From contig JAFZGK010000034.1 in NCBI GenBank assembly GCA_017555445.1, positions 1-32,404 on the forward strand: 32,404 nt of DNA, in the 5' to 3' direction. A program made the translations under genes and the position numbers. Source of the stretch: Bacteroidales bacterium. Its GTDB lineage: Bacteria > Bacteroidota > Bacteroidia > Bacteroidales > UBA932. The notes under the pieces were generated by a model, which had not been told where the DNA came from, ran no database searches, and saw only the letters and a program-made list of their open reading frames with translations. Shown in pieces: positions 8,468 to 19,681 of this stretch (position 1 is its first letter; each line of letters opens with the position of its first letter).

Positions 8468-10156
8468 ATGGATGAAATAAGAATCTTCTGTGAAAACACC
8501 GGCACCTTCTGCAACGTAGCGATGGGTACGGCATTGAAGGATATCGCACCAACGACCGAAAACGGATCCCAGGTGCTTGCAGCCCTTGTAGACAATCAGC
8601 TCAAGTCACTGAACTACAAGGTAATAAACCCTCATCACGTACGATTCATCGACTATAATCATCCTGACGGACGACGCACCTATATCAGGTCCCTCTGCTT
8701 CGTATTGCAGAAGGTTGTCCGCGAGATGTTTCCGGACAAGGTACTTGCGATAGATTATTCCCTCCCAAGTGGTCTTTACTGCGAAATCAGGGAGATCGAG
8801 CCTATGGAAGACGGACGTCCGAAGGTGTATTTCATAACAGATGAAGAGATTGAAGATATACAGACACGCATGAAGGCTCTTGTGGAGGCTGACATGCCTT
8901 TCATCAAGACCATCATCGGAACCGAAGAAGCCATCCGCATATTCGAATCTGATCATCAGCACGAAAAAGTGCAGCTTCTTAAATCGATCGGAAGATACAG
9001 ACATACGGTTTACCGCCTGGGCAACGACATCGACACATTCTACGGGCCACTCACCATATCCACAGGATGCCTGACCACATTTGCCCTCATGGGCTTCAAT
9101 GACGGATTCTGCCTCCAGTATCCTATGTTCGGAGACACTGGCAAGGTGCTTCCGATGAAGAGGCAGTCCAAGCTCGCTTCAGCCCTCAAGTTCCATTCCG
9201 ACTGGTGCTCGCTCATAGGTGTACGCGGAGTAGGCAAACTTAATGAAGCAGTAAAATCAGGTGCTGTCATCGACCTCATCAATCTGTCAGAGGCATTGCA
9301 TGAAAGAATGTATGCCGGAATCGCTGACCAGATATATGCCCGTCGCGGCAGCGTGAAGATAGTGTTCATCGCAGGTCCGTCAAGCAGTGGCAAGACATCC
9401 ACATCCAAGAGACTTGCTCTCCAGTGCCGCATCCTGGGCATGAATCCTAAAGTGATCGAACTGGACAATTATTTCGTAGACCGGGAGCGGACTCCTCGTG
9501 ACGAGAACGGAGAATATGACTTTGAAGCACTCGGAGCCATGGATCTGGACTTCCTCGGCAGGCAGCTCAATGAACTGCTTGAAGGAAAGAAGGTCGAGAT
9601 ACCTCGTTTCGACTTCAAGGAGGGCAAGAGATATTTCAACGGAAACTTCATGCAGCTTCAAGAACAGGATATCCTCATAATGGAAGGAATACATGCCTTG
9701 AATCCGGCAATGATTCCGGGAGTAGACCCTTCTAAGGTGTTCCGCGTATATGCTTCCGCCCTTACTTCGCTCTCGATCGACGAGAACAACAACATATCCA
9801 CTTCAGACAACAGAATGCTGCGCCGCATGATACGCGACAACCGTACACGTGGAATCATCCCTGAAGACACAATCATGAGATGGGCAAGCGTACGCAGAGG
9901 AGAGAACCGCAATATCTTCCCTTATCAGGAGAATGCCGATGCAGTGTTCAATTCTGCCCATATTTTCGAACTACCTGTATTGAAATATTATGCAGAACCG
10001 CTTCTGTTAAGAATTTCACCTTCATCACCTGCATACACCGAAGCTGTACGCCTTCTGAAGTTCCTGGGATATATAGTAGCTCTCAGCCCTGAGGAAATCG
10101 CTGCCATCCCACCTACATCAATCCTTCGCGAATTCATTGACGGACAGACGCTTTGA
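8468..10156 (+). CDS. Nucleoside (uridine) kinase with N-terminal TGS/ThrRS-like region
   Basis: A 562-residue fusion. The C-terminal half is a phosphoribulokinase/uridine-kinase domain: Walker A GPSSSGKTS at 303-311, then KVIELDNYFVDRERTPRDENGEYDFEAL, the nucleoside-binding DNYF region of uridine kinases, and DILIMEGIHALNP, equivalent to the Walker-B-adjacent E-G-I-H. The N-terminal 60 or so residues resemble a TGS domain (MDEIRIFCENTG), and residues about 55-200 resemble the editing-domain region of threonyl-tRNA synthetase (HHVRFIDYNHPDGRRTYIRSL). This architecture recurs in Bacteroidota and Firmicutes proteins annotated as nucleoside kinases. The likely reaction is ATP- or GTP-dependent phosphorylation of uridine or cytidine; the role of the N-terminal part is unknown. 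It starts 19 bases after uvrA and probably shares its transcript. Confidence 0.85.
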   Translation: MDEIRIFCENTGTFCNVAMGTALKDIAPTTENGSQVLAALVDNQLKSLNYKVINPHHVRFIDYNHPDGRRTYIRSLCFVLQKVVREMFPDKVLAIDYSLPSGLYCEIREIEPMEDGRPKVYFITDEEIEDIQTRMKALVEADMPFIKTIIGTEEAIRIFESDHQHEKVQLLKSIGRYRHTVYRLGNDIDTFYGPLTISTGCLTTFALMGFNDGFCLQYPMFGDTGKVLPMKRQSKLASALKFHSDWCSLIGVRGVGKLNEAVKSGAVIDLINLSEALHERMYAGIADQIYARRGSVKIVFIAGPSSSGKTSTSKRLALQCRILGMNPKVIELDNYFVDRERTPRDENGEYDFEALGAMDLDFLGRQLNELLEGKKVEIPRFDFKEGKRYFNGNFMQLQEQDILIMEGIHALNPAMIPGVDPSKVFRVYASALTSLSIDENNNISTSDNRMLRRMIRDNRTRGIIPEDTIMRWASVRRGENRNIFPYQENADAVFNSAHIFELPVLKYYAEPLLLRISPSSPAYTEAVRLLKFLGYIVALSPEEIAAIPPTSILREFIDGQTL

Positions 10157-10248
10157 TTCTTGTGCCCGGCAAAACACTGACACACAACAGTTTAAGCAAT
10201 CACCCCTCACTAAAATTGCGAACCGACAAGAGATTATCTAATTAAATA

Positions 10249-11148
10249 TCAATCATTTACCGGGCACGCTTTCAAATGCAAAAATCTGCATATCTGATTT
10301 AGCGTGCCCGATGTATATCTCTGCAGGGACGAGGCAATGGAGAGTTTACTGTCAACATCCATGACTGTCACTGACCGAACATGCTGTATCATAAGACGGT
10401 GTCTTACACAGGATATCATATCGTGATACACGGTGTCCGAACCTTTATGGTATACTTCTTTTATATCATACTCGCTTCCTGTATTGGAATTGACGGCAAT
10501 CAAAAGATTTTCATAACTGCCATAATATGAAATCAGCATTTCATAATCGATCACATTGTATGTTGAAATTATATGGTCAGTCAGCACTTCCCGATCCGAT
10601 TGAGATAGAGAATTGTACATTCTTCGTAACTGGACATAATTGAGATATCTTCCTTCAGAAGCAGAGAATGAAACCTCTTTCATGGATTTCCTTAATGCTT
10701 TTGATGTATATCTCACCGGCTTAGGTTCTGAAAAAGGGTATCCGGATACGGCATATGCAAGAAAATTCCATCTATATTCCTCAGCGCGTCTGCACAAACG
10801 TTTTTCCACTGGATTGTTCAGAAGATATGCTATAGCCGTCCTGATCTTCTTGGTTCCGGTCTTCCAGGCTCTTCCATAAGATCTTTCAAACAGACGACCT
10901 CCGCGGCCGACATCTTCATTATAGAGTTTTACAAAGACCGATGTATAATGACTGACAAAGGCACTTACAACCTTTTCATCTTCGGCCATTACAAGTCCAT
11001 GTATATGGTCAATCATCAGGCACAACCCTGATATCTTGAGATCGTATTTTCTGGAAATGACAGAAAACACCGTATAAAAGACAAGACTATCTTCCAGATC
11101 ATAAAAAATATTATAGCCACTTTCCGTACGCTGATAGATGTGTAACAT
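10249..11148 (-). CDS. REP-associated tyrosine transposase (RAYT, IS200/Y1 family)
   Basis: A 299-residue HUH-type single-strand endonuclease. The HUH motif is MIDHIHGLV (H48, H50) and the candidate catalytic tyrosine is Y109 in IAYLLNNPVEKRL, which matches the Y-x-x-x-NP motif of RAYT proteins. Residues about 150-299 form a C-terminal extension ending in an HTH-like stretch (SIASSLQRYTSGTLNQICRFLHL), as in other RAYTs. The protein stops about 7 residues after that helix, so the third helix of the HTH may be shortened. RAYTs act on REP palindromes and are usually single-copy domesticated genes, not active insertion sequences. Consistent with that, no IS200-type ends or target duplication are evident, but the motif CGGGCACGCT recurs around the gene. 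The region is visibly more AT-rich than its neighbours, suggesting transfer. It converges on the uridine-kinase-like gene. Confidence 0.85.
   Translation of the reverse strand: MLHIYQRTESGYNIFYDLEDSLVFYTVFSVISRKYDLKISGLCLMIDHIHGLVMAEDEKVVSAFVSHYTSVFVKLYNEDVGRGGRLFERSYGRAWKTGTKKIRTAIAYLLNNPVEKRLCRRAEEYRWNFLAYAVSGYPFSEPKPVRYTSKALRKSMKEVSFSASEGRYLNYVQLRRMYNSLSQSDREVLTDHIISTYNVIDYEMLISYYGSYENLLIAVNSNTGSEYDIKEVYHKGSDTVYHDMISCVRHRLMIQHVRSVTVMDVDSKLSIASSLQRYTSGTLNQICRFLHLKACPVND
10261..10310. repeat. REP-like inverted repeat inside the RAYT 3' end
   Basis: CGGGCACGCT (10261-10270) and its exact complement AGCGTGCCCG (10301-10310) form a 10-bp stem around a 30-base interior that itself contains ATGCA/TGCAT. 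The whole element lies in the RAYT coding sequence and encodes its last HTH helix region. A shorter inverted partner, GTGCCCGG, is at 10162-10169 beyond the gene. Confidence 0.65.
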
Positions 11149-11252
11149 TTATTATTAGGTTACCGTGCTCACAAACATATTAATTGATAAATAGTTAGCA
11201 CATTACGCCTCCTTATTTTTCTATACCCATAAAGAGCTAACTATCTTATAAT

Positions 11253-11286
11253 CAGAGAGATCGCGGGCACGCTTCGAATCTCTCTG
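11253..11286. repeat. REP-like hairpin upstream of the RAYT gene
   Basis: A perfect 9-bp stem (CAGAGAGAT at 11253-11261 with 11278-11286) presents in its 16-base loop the same CGGGCACGCT motif (11264-11273) found twice in the RAYT 3' end. It is about 105 bases upstream of the RAYT start. The 316-base gap 11149-11464 holds this element and the CoA-transferase terminator; I see no gene in it. Confidence 0.6.
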
Positions 11287-11334
11287 CAGTACAAAACTAC
11301 CACAGAACAGTCGAACCGGATTTTAAAAAAAGAA

Positions 11335-11369
11335 AAATGTGACGAAAATATCTTATGATCGTCACATTT
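11335..11369 (-). terminator. Terminator of the CoA-transferase gene
   Basis: A perfect 11-bp stem (AAATGTGACGA at 11335-11345 with 11359-11369, 13-nt loop) is followed on the minus strand by TTTCTTTTTTTAAAA. It lies about 95 bases beyond the CoA-transferase stop and isolates the RAYT gene from it. Confidence 0.8.
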
Positions 11370-11464
11370 CTCGAATTTATTGAATATCTTCTACTGTCCT
11401 GAACTATGCATAATCCTGAGATAAGGTATTACTGACGGAAAGACGGAATCCAATGAAAAAATGC

Positions 11465-12748
11465 TTAGCGGAAGGAGTAGCCGAAGCGTTCACGGGCGGA
11501 ACGTTCAAGGTCTTCGCGGACTGACGGGTGGGCTATGTTTATGAGGGCGCGGGCGCGTTCGGCGAGGGATTTGCCTCGGAGCTCTGCGACACCGTATTCA
11601 GTAACGACATTCTGGATCATATGGCGTGTGGTCACGACACCTGCTCCTTCAGCAAGGACTGGATTGATCTTCGAGCGGCCCTTCTCCGTCATTGACGGGA
11701 TGGCGATAAAAGTCTTGCCTCCTTCGGACAGAGAACCTCCATACATGAAATCGTGCTGGCCGCCGACTCCTGAAATGATGCGTGTTCCGACTGAGTCTGC
11801 ACAGATCTGACCTGTCAGGTCGACCTCAACTGCCGAATTGATTGCCATCACCTTTGGATTCTGAGCTATGCGGAACGGATCGTTGGTCCATGCCACATCC
11901 TTGAGCAGGAGTTCCTTCCTGTAGTCCATATAATCATATAGTCTCTTCGAACCGAGGGCAAGCGAAGCGATGGAAATGCCCGGACAGACTTTCTTCTGTG
12001 AGTTGTCGATGACTCCGCTTTCAAGAAGAGGAAGAACTCCGTCTGTCATGGCCTCGGTGTGAAGGCCGAGATGCTTATGGTCTTTGAGGGCTGCTAGGAC
12101 TGCATTAGGTATACCGCCGACACCGATCTGGAGGGTGGCACCATCTGGAATCATGGCTGCTATATGGTTTCCGATTGCTATGTCGACAGCTGACGGTACT
12201 GGAGTCGGCACCTCAACAAGAGGATCATCCACTTCAACAGCCGCATCAATCTTTGACACGTGTATAAGAGCATCGCCGTATGAGAAAGGCATGGCCTTGT
12301 TTATCTGGACGATTACTTTCTTCGCACATTCTGTCGCCGAGACTGCAAGGTCGGCTGAAACACCGAACGAGCAGTAGCCATCCTCGTTTGGAGGAGACAC
12401 ATTGAGGAATACTGCATCAAGGGGCAGGGTTCCGTCACGGAAAAGTCCTGGAATCTCACCTAGGAATGCCGGTATGGTGCTTCCGTAACCCTCTGCCAAC
12501 CAGCGGCGTATGTTGTTTGCCACAAAGAGACTCTTTATTATGAACGAGTCCTTATATTCCGGCTTGCAGTATGGGGCTTCACAACGACCCACTGCAAAGG
12601 CGGCATAGACCGTCACGCCTTTGAGTTCTTTTCCGCGGTCGGCAAGGGCCTGCGACAGAACTTCAGGGATGGAAGTGCTGCCCTGGATATATATGCTGTC
12701 TCCTGAATTTATTAGTTTTACGGCTTCTGCCGCTGATATTATCCTCAT
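11465..12748 (-). CDS. Acetyl-CoA hydrolase/transferase-family CoA-transferase
   Basis: A 427-residue class I-type CoA-transferase similar to 4-hydroxybutyrate or butyryl-CoA:acetate CoA-transferases. It would move CoA between acyl-CoA and a free acid (often acetate) through a glutamyl-CoA thioester. The N-terminal half includes IYIQGSTSIPEVLSQAL and FLNVSPPNEDGYCSFGVSAD; the C-terminal half holds LQIGVGGIPNAVLAAL and LHTEAMTDGV, in which E232 fits the catalytic glutamate. Next comes the glycine-rich loop SGVGGQHDFMYGGSLSEGGKT, and the end VVTEYGVAELRGKSLAERARALINIAHP is highly typical. No signal peptide, so cytosolic. It lies 109 bases downstream of an aminotransferase on the same strand, with a palindromic repeat doublet between them. 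A role in amino-acid or short-chain-acid fermentation is possible; the acid used cannot be decided from sequence. Confidence 0.88.
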   Translation of the reverse strand: MRIISAAEAVKLINSGDSIYIQGSTSIPEVLSQALADRGKELKGVTVYAAFAVGRCEAPYCKPEYKDSFIIKSLFVANNIRRWLAEGYGSTIPAFLGEIPGLFRDGTLPLDAVFLNVSPPNEDGYCSFGVSADLAVSATECAKKVIVQINKAMPFSYGDALIHVSKIDAAVEVDDPLVEVPTPVPSAVDIAIGNHIAAMIPDGATLQIGVGGIPNAVLAALKDHKHLGLHTEAMTDGVLPLLESGVIDNSQKKVCPGISIASLALGSKRLYDYMDYRKELLLKDVAWTNDPFRIAQNPKVMAINSAVEVDLTGQICADSVGTRIISGVGGQHDFMYGGSLSEGGKTFIAIPSMTEKGRSKINPVLAEGAGVVTTRHMIQNVVTEYGVAELRGKSLAERARALINIAHPSVREDLERSARERFGYSFR

Positions 12749-12771
12749 TGTAGTTCTTATTTTATATTGCC

Positions 12772-12799
12772 GTCCGGGATTTCGCGGAGTTTTCCGGAC
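12772..12799. repeat. 28-bp REP-like palindromic repeat, copy 1
   Basis: Begins GTCCGGGATTTCGCGG and ends TTTTCCGGAC. GTCCGG and CCGGAC pair as a 6-bp stem that extends by a G-U and an A-U pair. It is 26/28 identical to copy 2 at 12823-12850, in the same orientation, with a start-to-start distance of 51 bases. Confidence 0.75.
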
Positions 12800-12822
12800 G
12801 AGGGGTTATTTTTCATGACTCT

Positions 12823-12850
12823 GTCCGGGATTTCGCGGGTTTTTCCGGAC
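12823..12850. repeat. 28-bp REP-like palindromic repeat, copy 2
   Basis: Same ends as copy 1, differing only at positions 17-18 (GT instead of AG), both in the loop. It lies 7 bases past the aminotransferase stop. The pair fills most of the gap between the aminotransferase and the CoA-transferase and could fold as mRNA hairpins. Confidence 0.75.
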
Positions 12851-12857
12851 GGGACCA

Positions 12858-14177
12858 TCAAAGATGGTCAGCGGCGAAGGCTGCCAGGCGGTCGGCCAAG
12901 AGTTCAAACTGGTCCGGACGGTTCATCTGCGAAATGCAGACACGCACGCCTTCCTGACGGCTGCCGGTCATAGACAATGCGATGGTGCATATTCCGTATC
13001 TCATCAGTTCTCCCATAAGTTCAGTTCCTGTCATTCCCTCAAAACCGGCTGTGTAGAAGAATCCGTCGCTGACAGGTTCCTCACCATCTTTTTCATATAC
13101 TATATGGAATCCGTTCCTTATGAATATCTCTTTGGTCAGAGCAGCCCTGCGCGCATACTCCCCTGCCTCACCGACAAAGTCGAATTCTCCGTCTGCAGCT
13201 GCACGGAACATCTCTGCGAGAGCACATTGTGCAGAATGGCTTGTGCCGGAAGATGCGCCATAAAGAACTCCAAGCACATATGCATCACCAAAACGGGTCA
13301 TGTTGTAACGGGCCTTCAGGGCAGGATATTCACGTCTGTATATCTTTTCAGAAATTGCAATGATGGCGATACGCTGACCTGCATAACTGAATATCTTGGA
13401 AGCTGACATCAGAAGGATGTAATTGTCAGTGTATTTTGCTACAGTAGGCTGGAACGGAGCCTCATACGGCCTGCCGAGAGGCTTGCGGAAGTCCATGCAC
13501 ATATAGGCCAGATCCTCAATGACGATAGTATCATATTTTGTGGCCAATTCGCCTATAATCGACAGTTCATCTTCTGTGAGATTGAACCAAGCAGGATTGT
13601 TAGGACTTGAATATATCAAGGCTGCTATGTTACCTTGTGAAAGATAGGACTCCAGCTTCTCTCTCAATCTTTCTCCACGATATTCGTAGATATCGAACGA
13701 GGCACTCTTAATACCGAGAATCTTTGTCTGGCTGCGCTGAACAGGGAATCCAGGATCAATGAAAAGGATAGTATCCTTGACAGGATCCATCTGAGAGCAT
13801 AAAAGGAATGCGGTAAAACTGCCCTGCATCGAACCGACTGTAGGGATGCAGCATTCGCCAGGTTGGTCTACATCAAGAAAAGCCTTGATGAAACGCGCAG
13901 CCTGAGTCTTGAGGTCTGGGGTACCCATCATGTTAGGATAGATAGAAGCGACGCCTGCATCGAGCGCAGCTTTCTCAGCATCGACTCCTACCCTTGCGGG
14001 AGGAAGTCCTGGGATACCCATTTCGAGATGAAGGAATTCCGCTCCGGTCTCCTTTTCAAGGGTTCTTGCAATGGAGCCCGACTGACGGATAGTAGAATGA
14101 GAAATGTCTGAAATACCCATCTGCTGCAGCACCGCTGCTAGTGTAGAATGGCTTACTGGCAAATTCTTGTGTTCCAT
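12858..14177 (-). CDS. PLP-dependent aminotransferase, class I/II
   Basis: A fold-type I aminotransferase of 439 residues from the chosen ATG at 14177 (MEHKNLPVSH). A frame-extending ATG at 14216 is unlikely because a perfect -7 element (14204-14211) lies between the two. Motifs: YSSPNNPAW with the asparagine contacting PLP; VIEDLAYMCMD with the aspartate pairing the pyridine nitrogen; and LLMSASKIFSYAGQRIA with the Schiff-base lysine, about K261. GIPGLPPARVGVDAEKAAL near the N-terminus matches the substrate-binding arm region. The amino donor is not readable. No signal peptide. The C-terminal end is followed immediately by a 7-bp hairpin (GACCATC/GATGGTC) and the repeat doublet. It may be co-transcribed with the downstream CoA-transferase. 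Confidence 0.88.
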   Translation of the reverse strand: MEHKNLPVSHSTLAAVLQQMGISDISHSTIRQSGSIARTLEKETGAEFLHLEMGIPGLPPARVGVDAEKAALDAGVASIYPNMMGTPDLKTQAARFIKAFLDVDQPGECCIPTVGSMQGSFTAFLLCSQMDPVKDTILFIDPGFPVQRSQTKILGIKSASFDIYEYRGERLREKLESYLSQGNIAALIYSSPNNPAWFNLTEDELSIIGELATKYDTIVIEDLAYMCMDFRKPLGRPYEAPFQPTVAKYTDNYILLMSASKIFSYAGQRIAIIAISEKIYRREYPALKARYNMTRFGDAYVLGVLYGASSGTSHSAQCALAEMFRAAADGEFDFVGEAGEYARRAALTKEIFIRNGFHIVYEKDGEEPVSDGFFYTAGFEGMTGTELMGELMRYGICTIALSMTGSRQEGVRVCISQMNRPDQFELLADRLAAFAADHL

Positions 14178-14203
14178 AATTTTTCCGGTGGGGAGAAACT
14201 CTC

Positions 14204-14211
14204 CAAATATA
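14204..14211 (-). promoter_or_regulatory. Candidate -7 element of the aminotransferase gene
   Basis: TATATTTG on the minus strand, a perfect TAnnTTTG, 26 bases before the ATG at 14177 and just after the T-run of the previous terminator. It decides against the longer start at 14216. The short hairpin GGAGA-GTT-TCTCC follows directly. Confidence 0.5.
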
Positions 14212-14227
14212 AGCAAAAAAAACGAAA

Positions 14228-14260
14228 AGTGGTCCGACAGCGAATGCCTGTCGGACCACT
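14228..14260 (-). terminator. Terminator of the glycosidase operon (after susB)
   Basis: A perfect 13-bp stem (AGTGGTCCGACAG at 14228-14240 with 14248-14260, 7-nt loop) is followed on the minus strand by TTTTCGTTTTTTTT. It starts about 50 bases after the GH97 stop. The stem sequence recurs in the terminator at 29180-29211. Confidence 0.9.
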
Positions 14261-14311
14261 CATTCTATAACTCGCTGTGCATTTCCGCTCTGAACGGATT
14301 GTGCAAAGCAA

Positions 14312-18449
<4,138 letters not shown>

Positions 18450-18450
<1 letters not shown>

Positions 18451-19667
18451 TACTCGGCAATGATTTCATAAGACCAAGGGGCCTTGAGCTCTACCTTCAC
18501 AGTAACCTTGTTCTCTGGAAGAGTACGTGTGAACACGAGTGTGCTGTCGTCAGTAGATACAACCTCGAACTTACCGCCCTTGTCACCTGCAGCAAGTGCA
18601 GGGTTTGCATGACGGATGTCGATGAGCCACTTGTAGAAGTCGAAATACTCATTCTTCTCCCAAGCCGGTACAGGGTCTGTCTCGAAGAACTCGAATCTCT
18701 TGTTCCAACCCATTTCCTGGCCTGTATAGATGAGAGGCTGGCCGTTAGGAAGAGTGAATGTAAGAAGAGCCATTGTCTTGGCTGCATCACCCATTCTCTC
18801 GAACTCAGTTCCTGCCCATGAGTTCTCATCGTGATTTGATGTGAACATGAGACGGAATGCATAGTCAGGAGTATTTGCTGCATCCTTGGCGATATACTCG
18901 AGGAGCTCAGGAATATTCTTGTCGCCCTGCGCGATAGAGTTCATGAGGTGGTGGAGCTCCCATGCATATGAAGCGTTGAAGCCAGAAAGCGAGTGAAGCT
19001 TAGGCTCCTCACCCTCAGCAAGCCAGTACATATGCGGATAGTCTGCACGAAGTCCTGCGATGGTCTCCTGCCAGAATTCGAGTGGAACCTCGCAAGCCAT
19101 GTCGCAACGGAATCCGTCAATGCCACGTTCCATCCAGAAACGGAGAGCCGCCTGCATTCCCTTCCATACCTCCTTGTTCTCGTAGTTGAGGTTCGCAGTA
19201 TCTGACCAATCAGCAGTGAAGGTAGTGTTACCCTCTGCATCACGCTCATACCAGTCAGGAGCCTGACCTGTCACCCATACAGCATCTGGTGAAGTATGGT
19301 TTGCCACCCAGTCTACGATAACTCTGAGACCGAGTCTGTGAGCCTCGGCAACAAAGTTGTCAAAGTCCTCGAGTGTACCGAACTCAGGATTGATTGCGCA
19401 GTAATCCTTTACAGCGTAATACGATCCGAGAGTACCCTTACGTCCCTCTACACCGATAGGATAGATAGGCATGAGCCATACGATATCCACTCCGAGCTCA
19501 GCAAGACGTGGAAGCTCCTGTTGTGCTGCTGCAAATGTTCCCTCAGGTGTGTACTGACGCACGTTCATTTCATAAACCACAGAATTCTCAAGTGGCTGCT
19601 GTACCTTAGGCTGGGCGCACGCTGCGGCCAGGACTACAGTCATGATTGCTAAAAAGATCTTCTTCAT
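18450..19667 (-). CDS. Small GH13 alpha-amylase-family lipoprotein
   Basis: A 405-residue GH13 enzyme. I start it at 19667 (MKKIFLAIMTVVLAAAC, lipobox C17); the frame extends 20 codons upstream to 19727, but that would bury the signal peptide and overlap the pullulanase gene. GH13 motifs: VIVDWVANH (117-124), DGFRCDMA with nucleophile D189, YWLAEGEEP with E218, and TSNHDENSW with D280. LIYTGQEMGW precedes a short C-terminal beta domain. It has no added carbohydrate-binding domain and is close to the minimum length for a GH13 barrel. CAQPKVQQ lacks an acidic export signal, so a periplasmic location is inferred. Whether it is an amylase, oligo-1,6-glucosidase or maltogenic enzyme cannot be decided. 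It begins 14 bases after the pullulanase stop and overlaps the SusA-like start by one base. Confidence 0.9.
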
Positions 19668-19681
19668 ATGTGTTTTTGTTT

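Noticed and set aside
10249..11286. Complete insertion sequence of the IS200/IS605 type
   Set aside because: The protein has RAYT features, including a long C-terminal extension, no accessory TnpB, and flanking motifs that resemble REP elements and not IS200 ends. No target-site evidence for recent movement was seen.
12852..12868. Small hairpin GACCATC-AAA-GATGGTC at the aminotransferase stop as an independent terminator
   Set aside because: The stem spans the stop codon and is not followed by a T-run on the minus strand. It is noted only as part of the repeat-rich junction.
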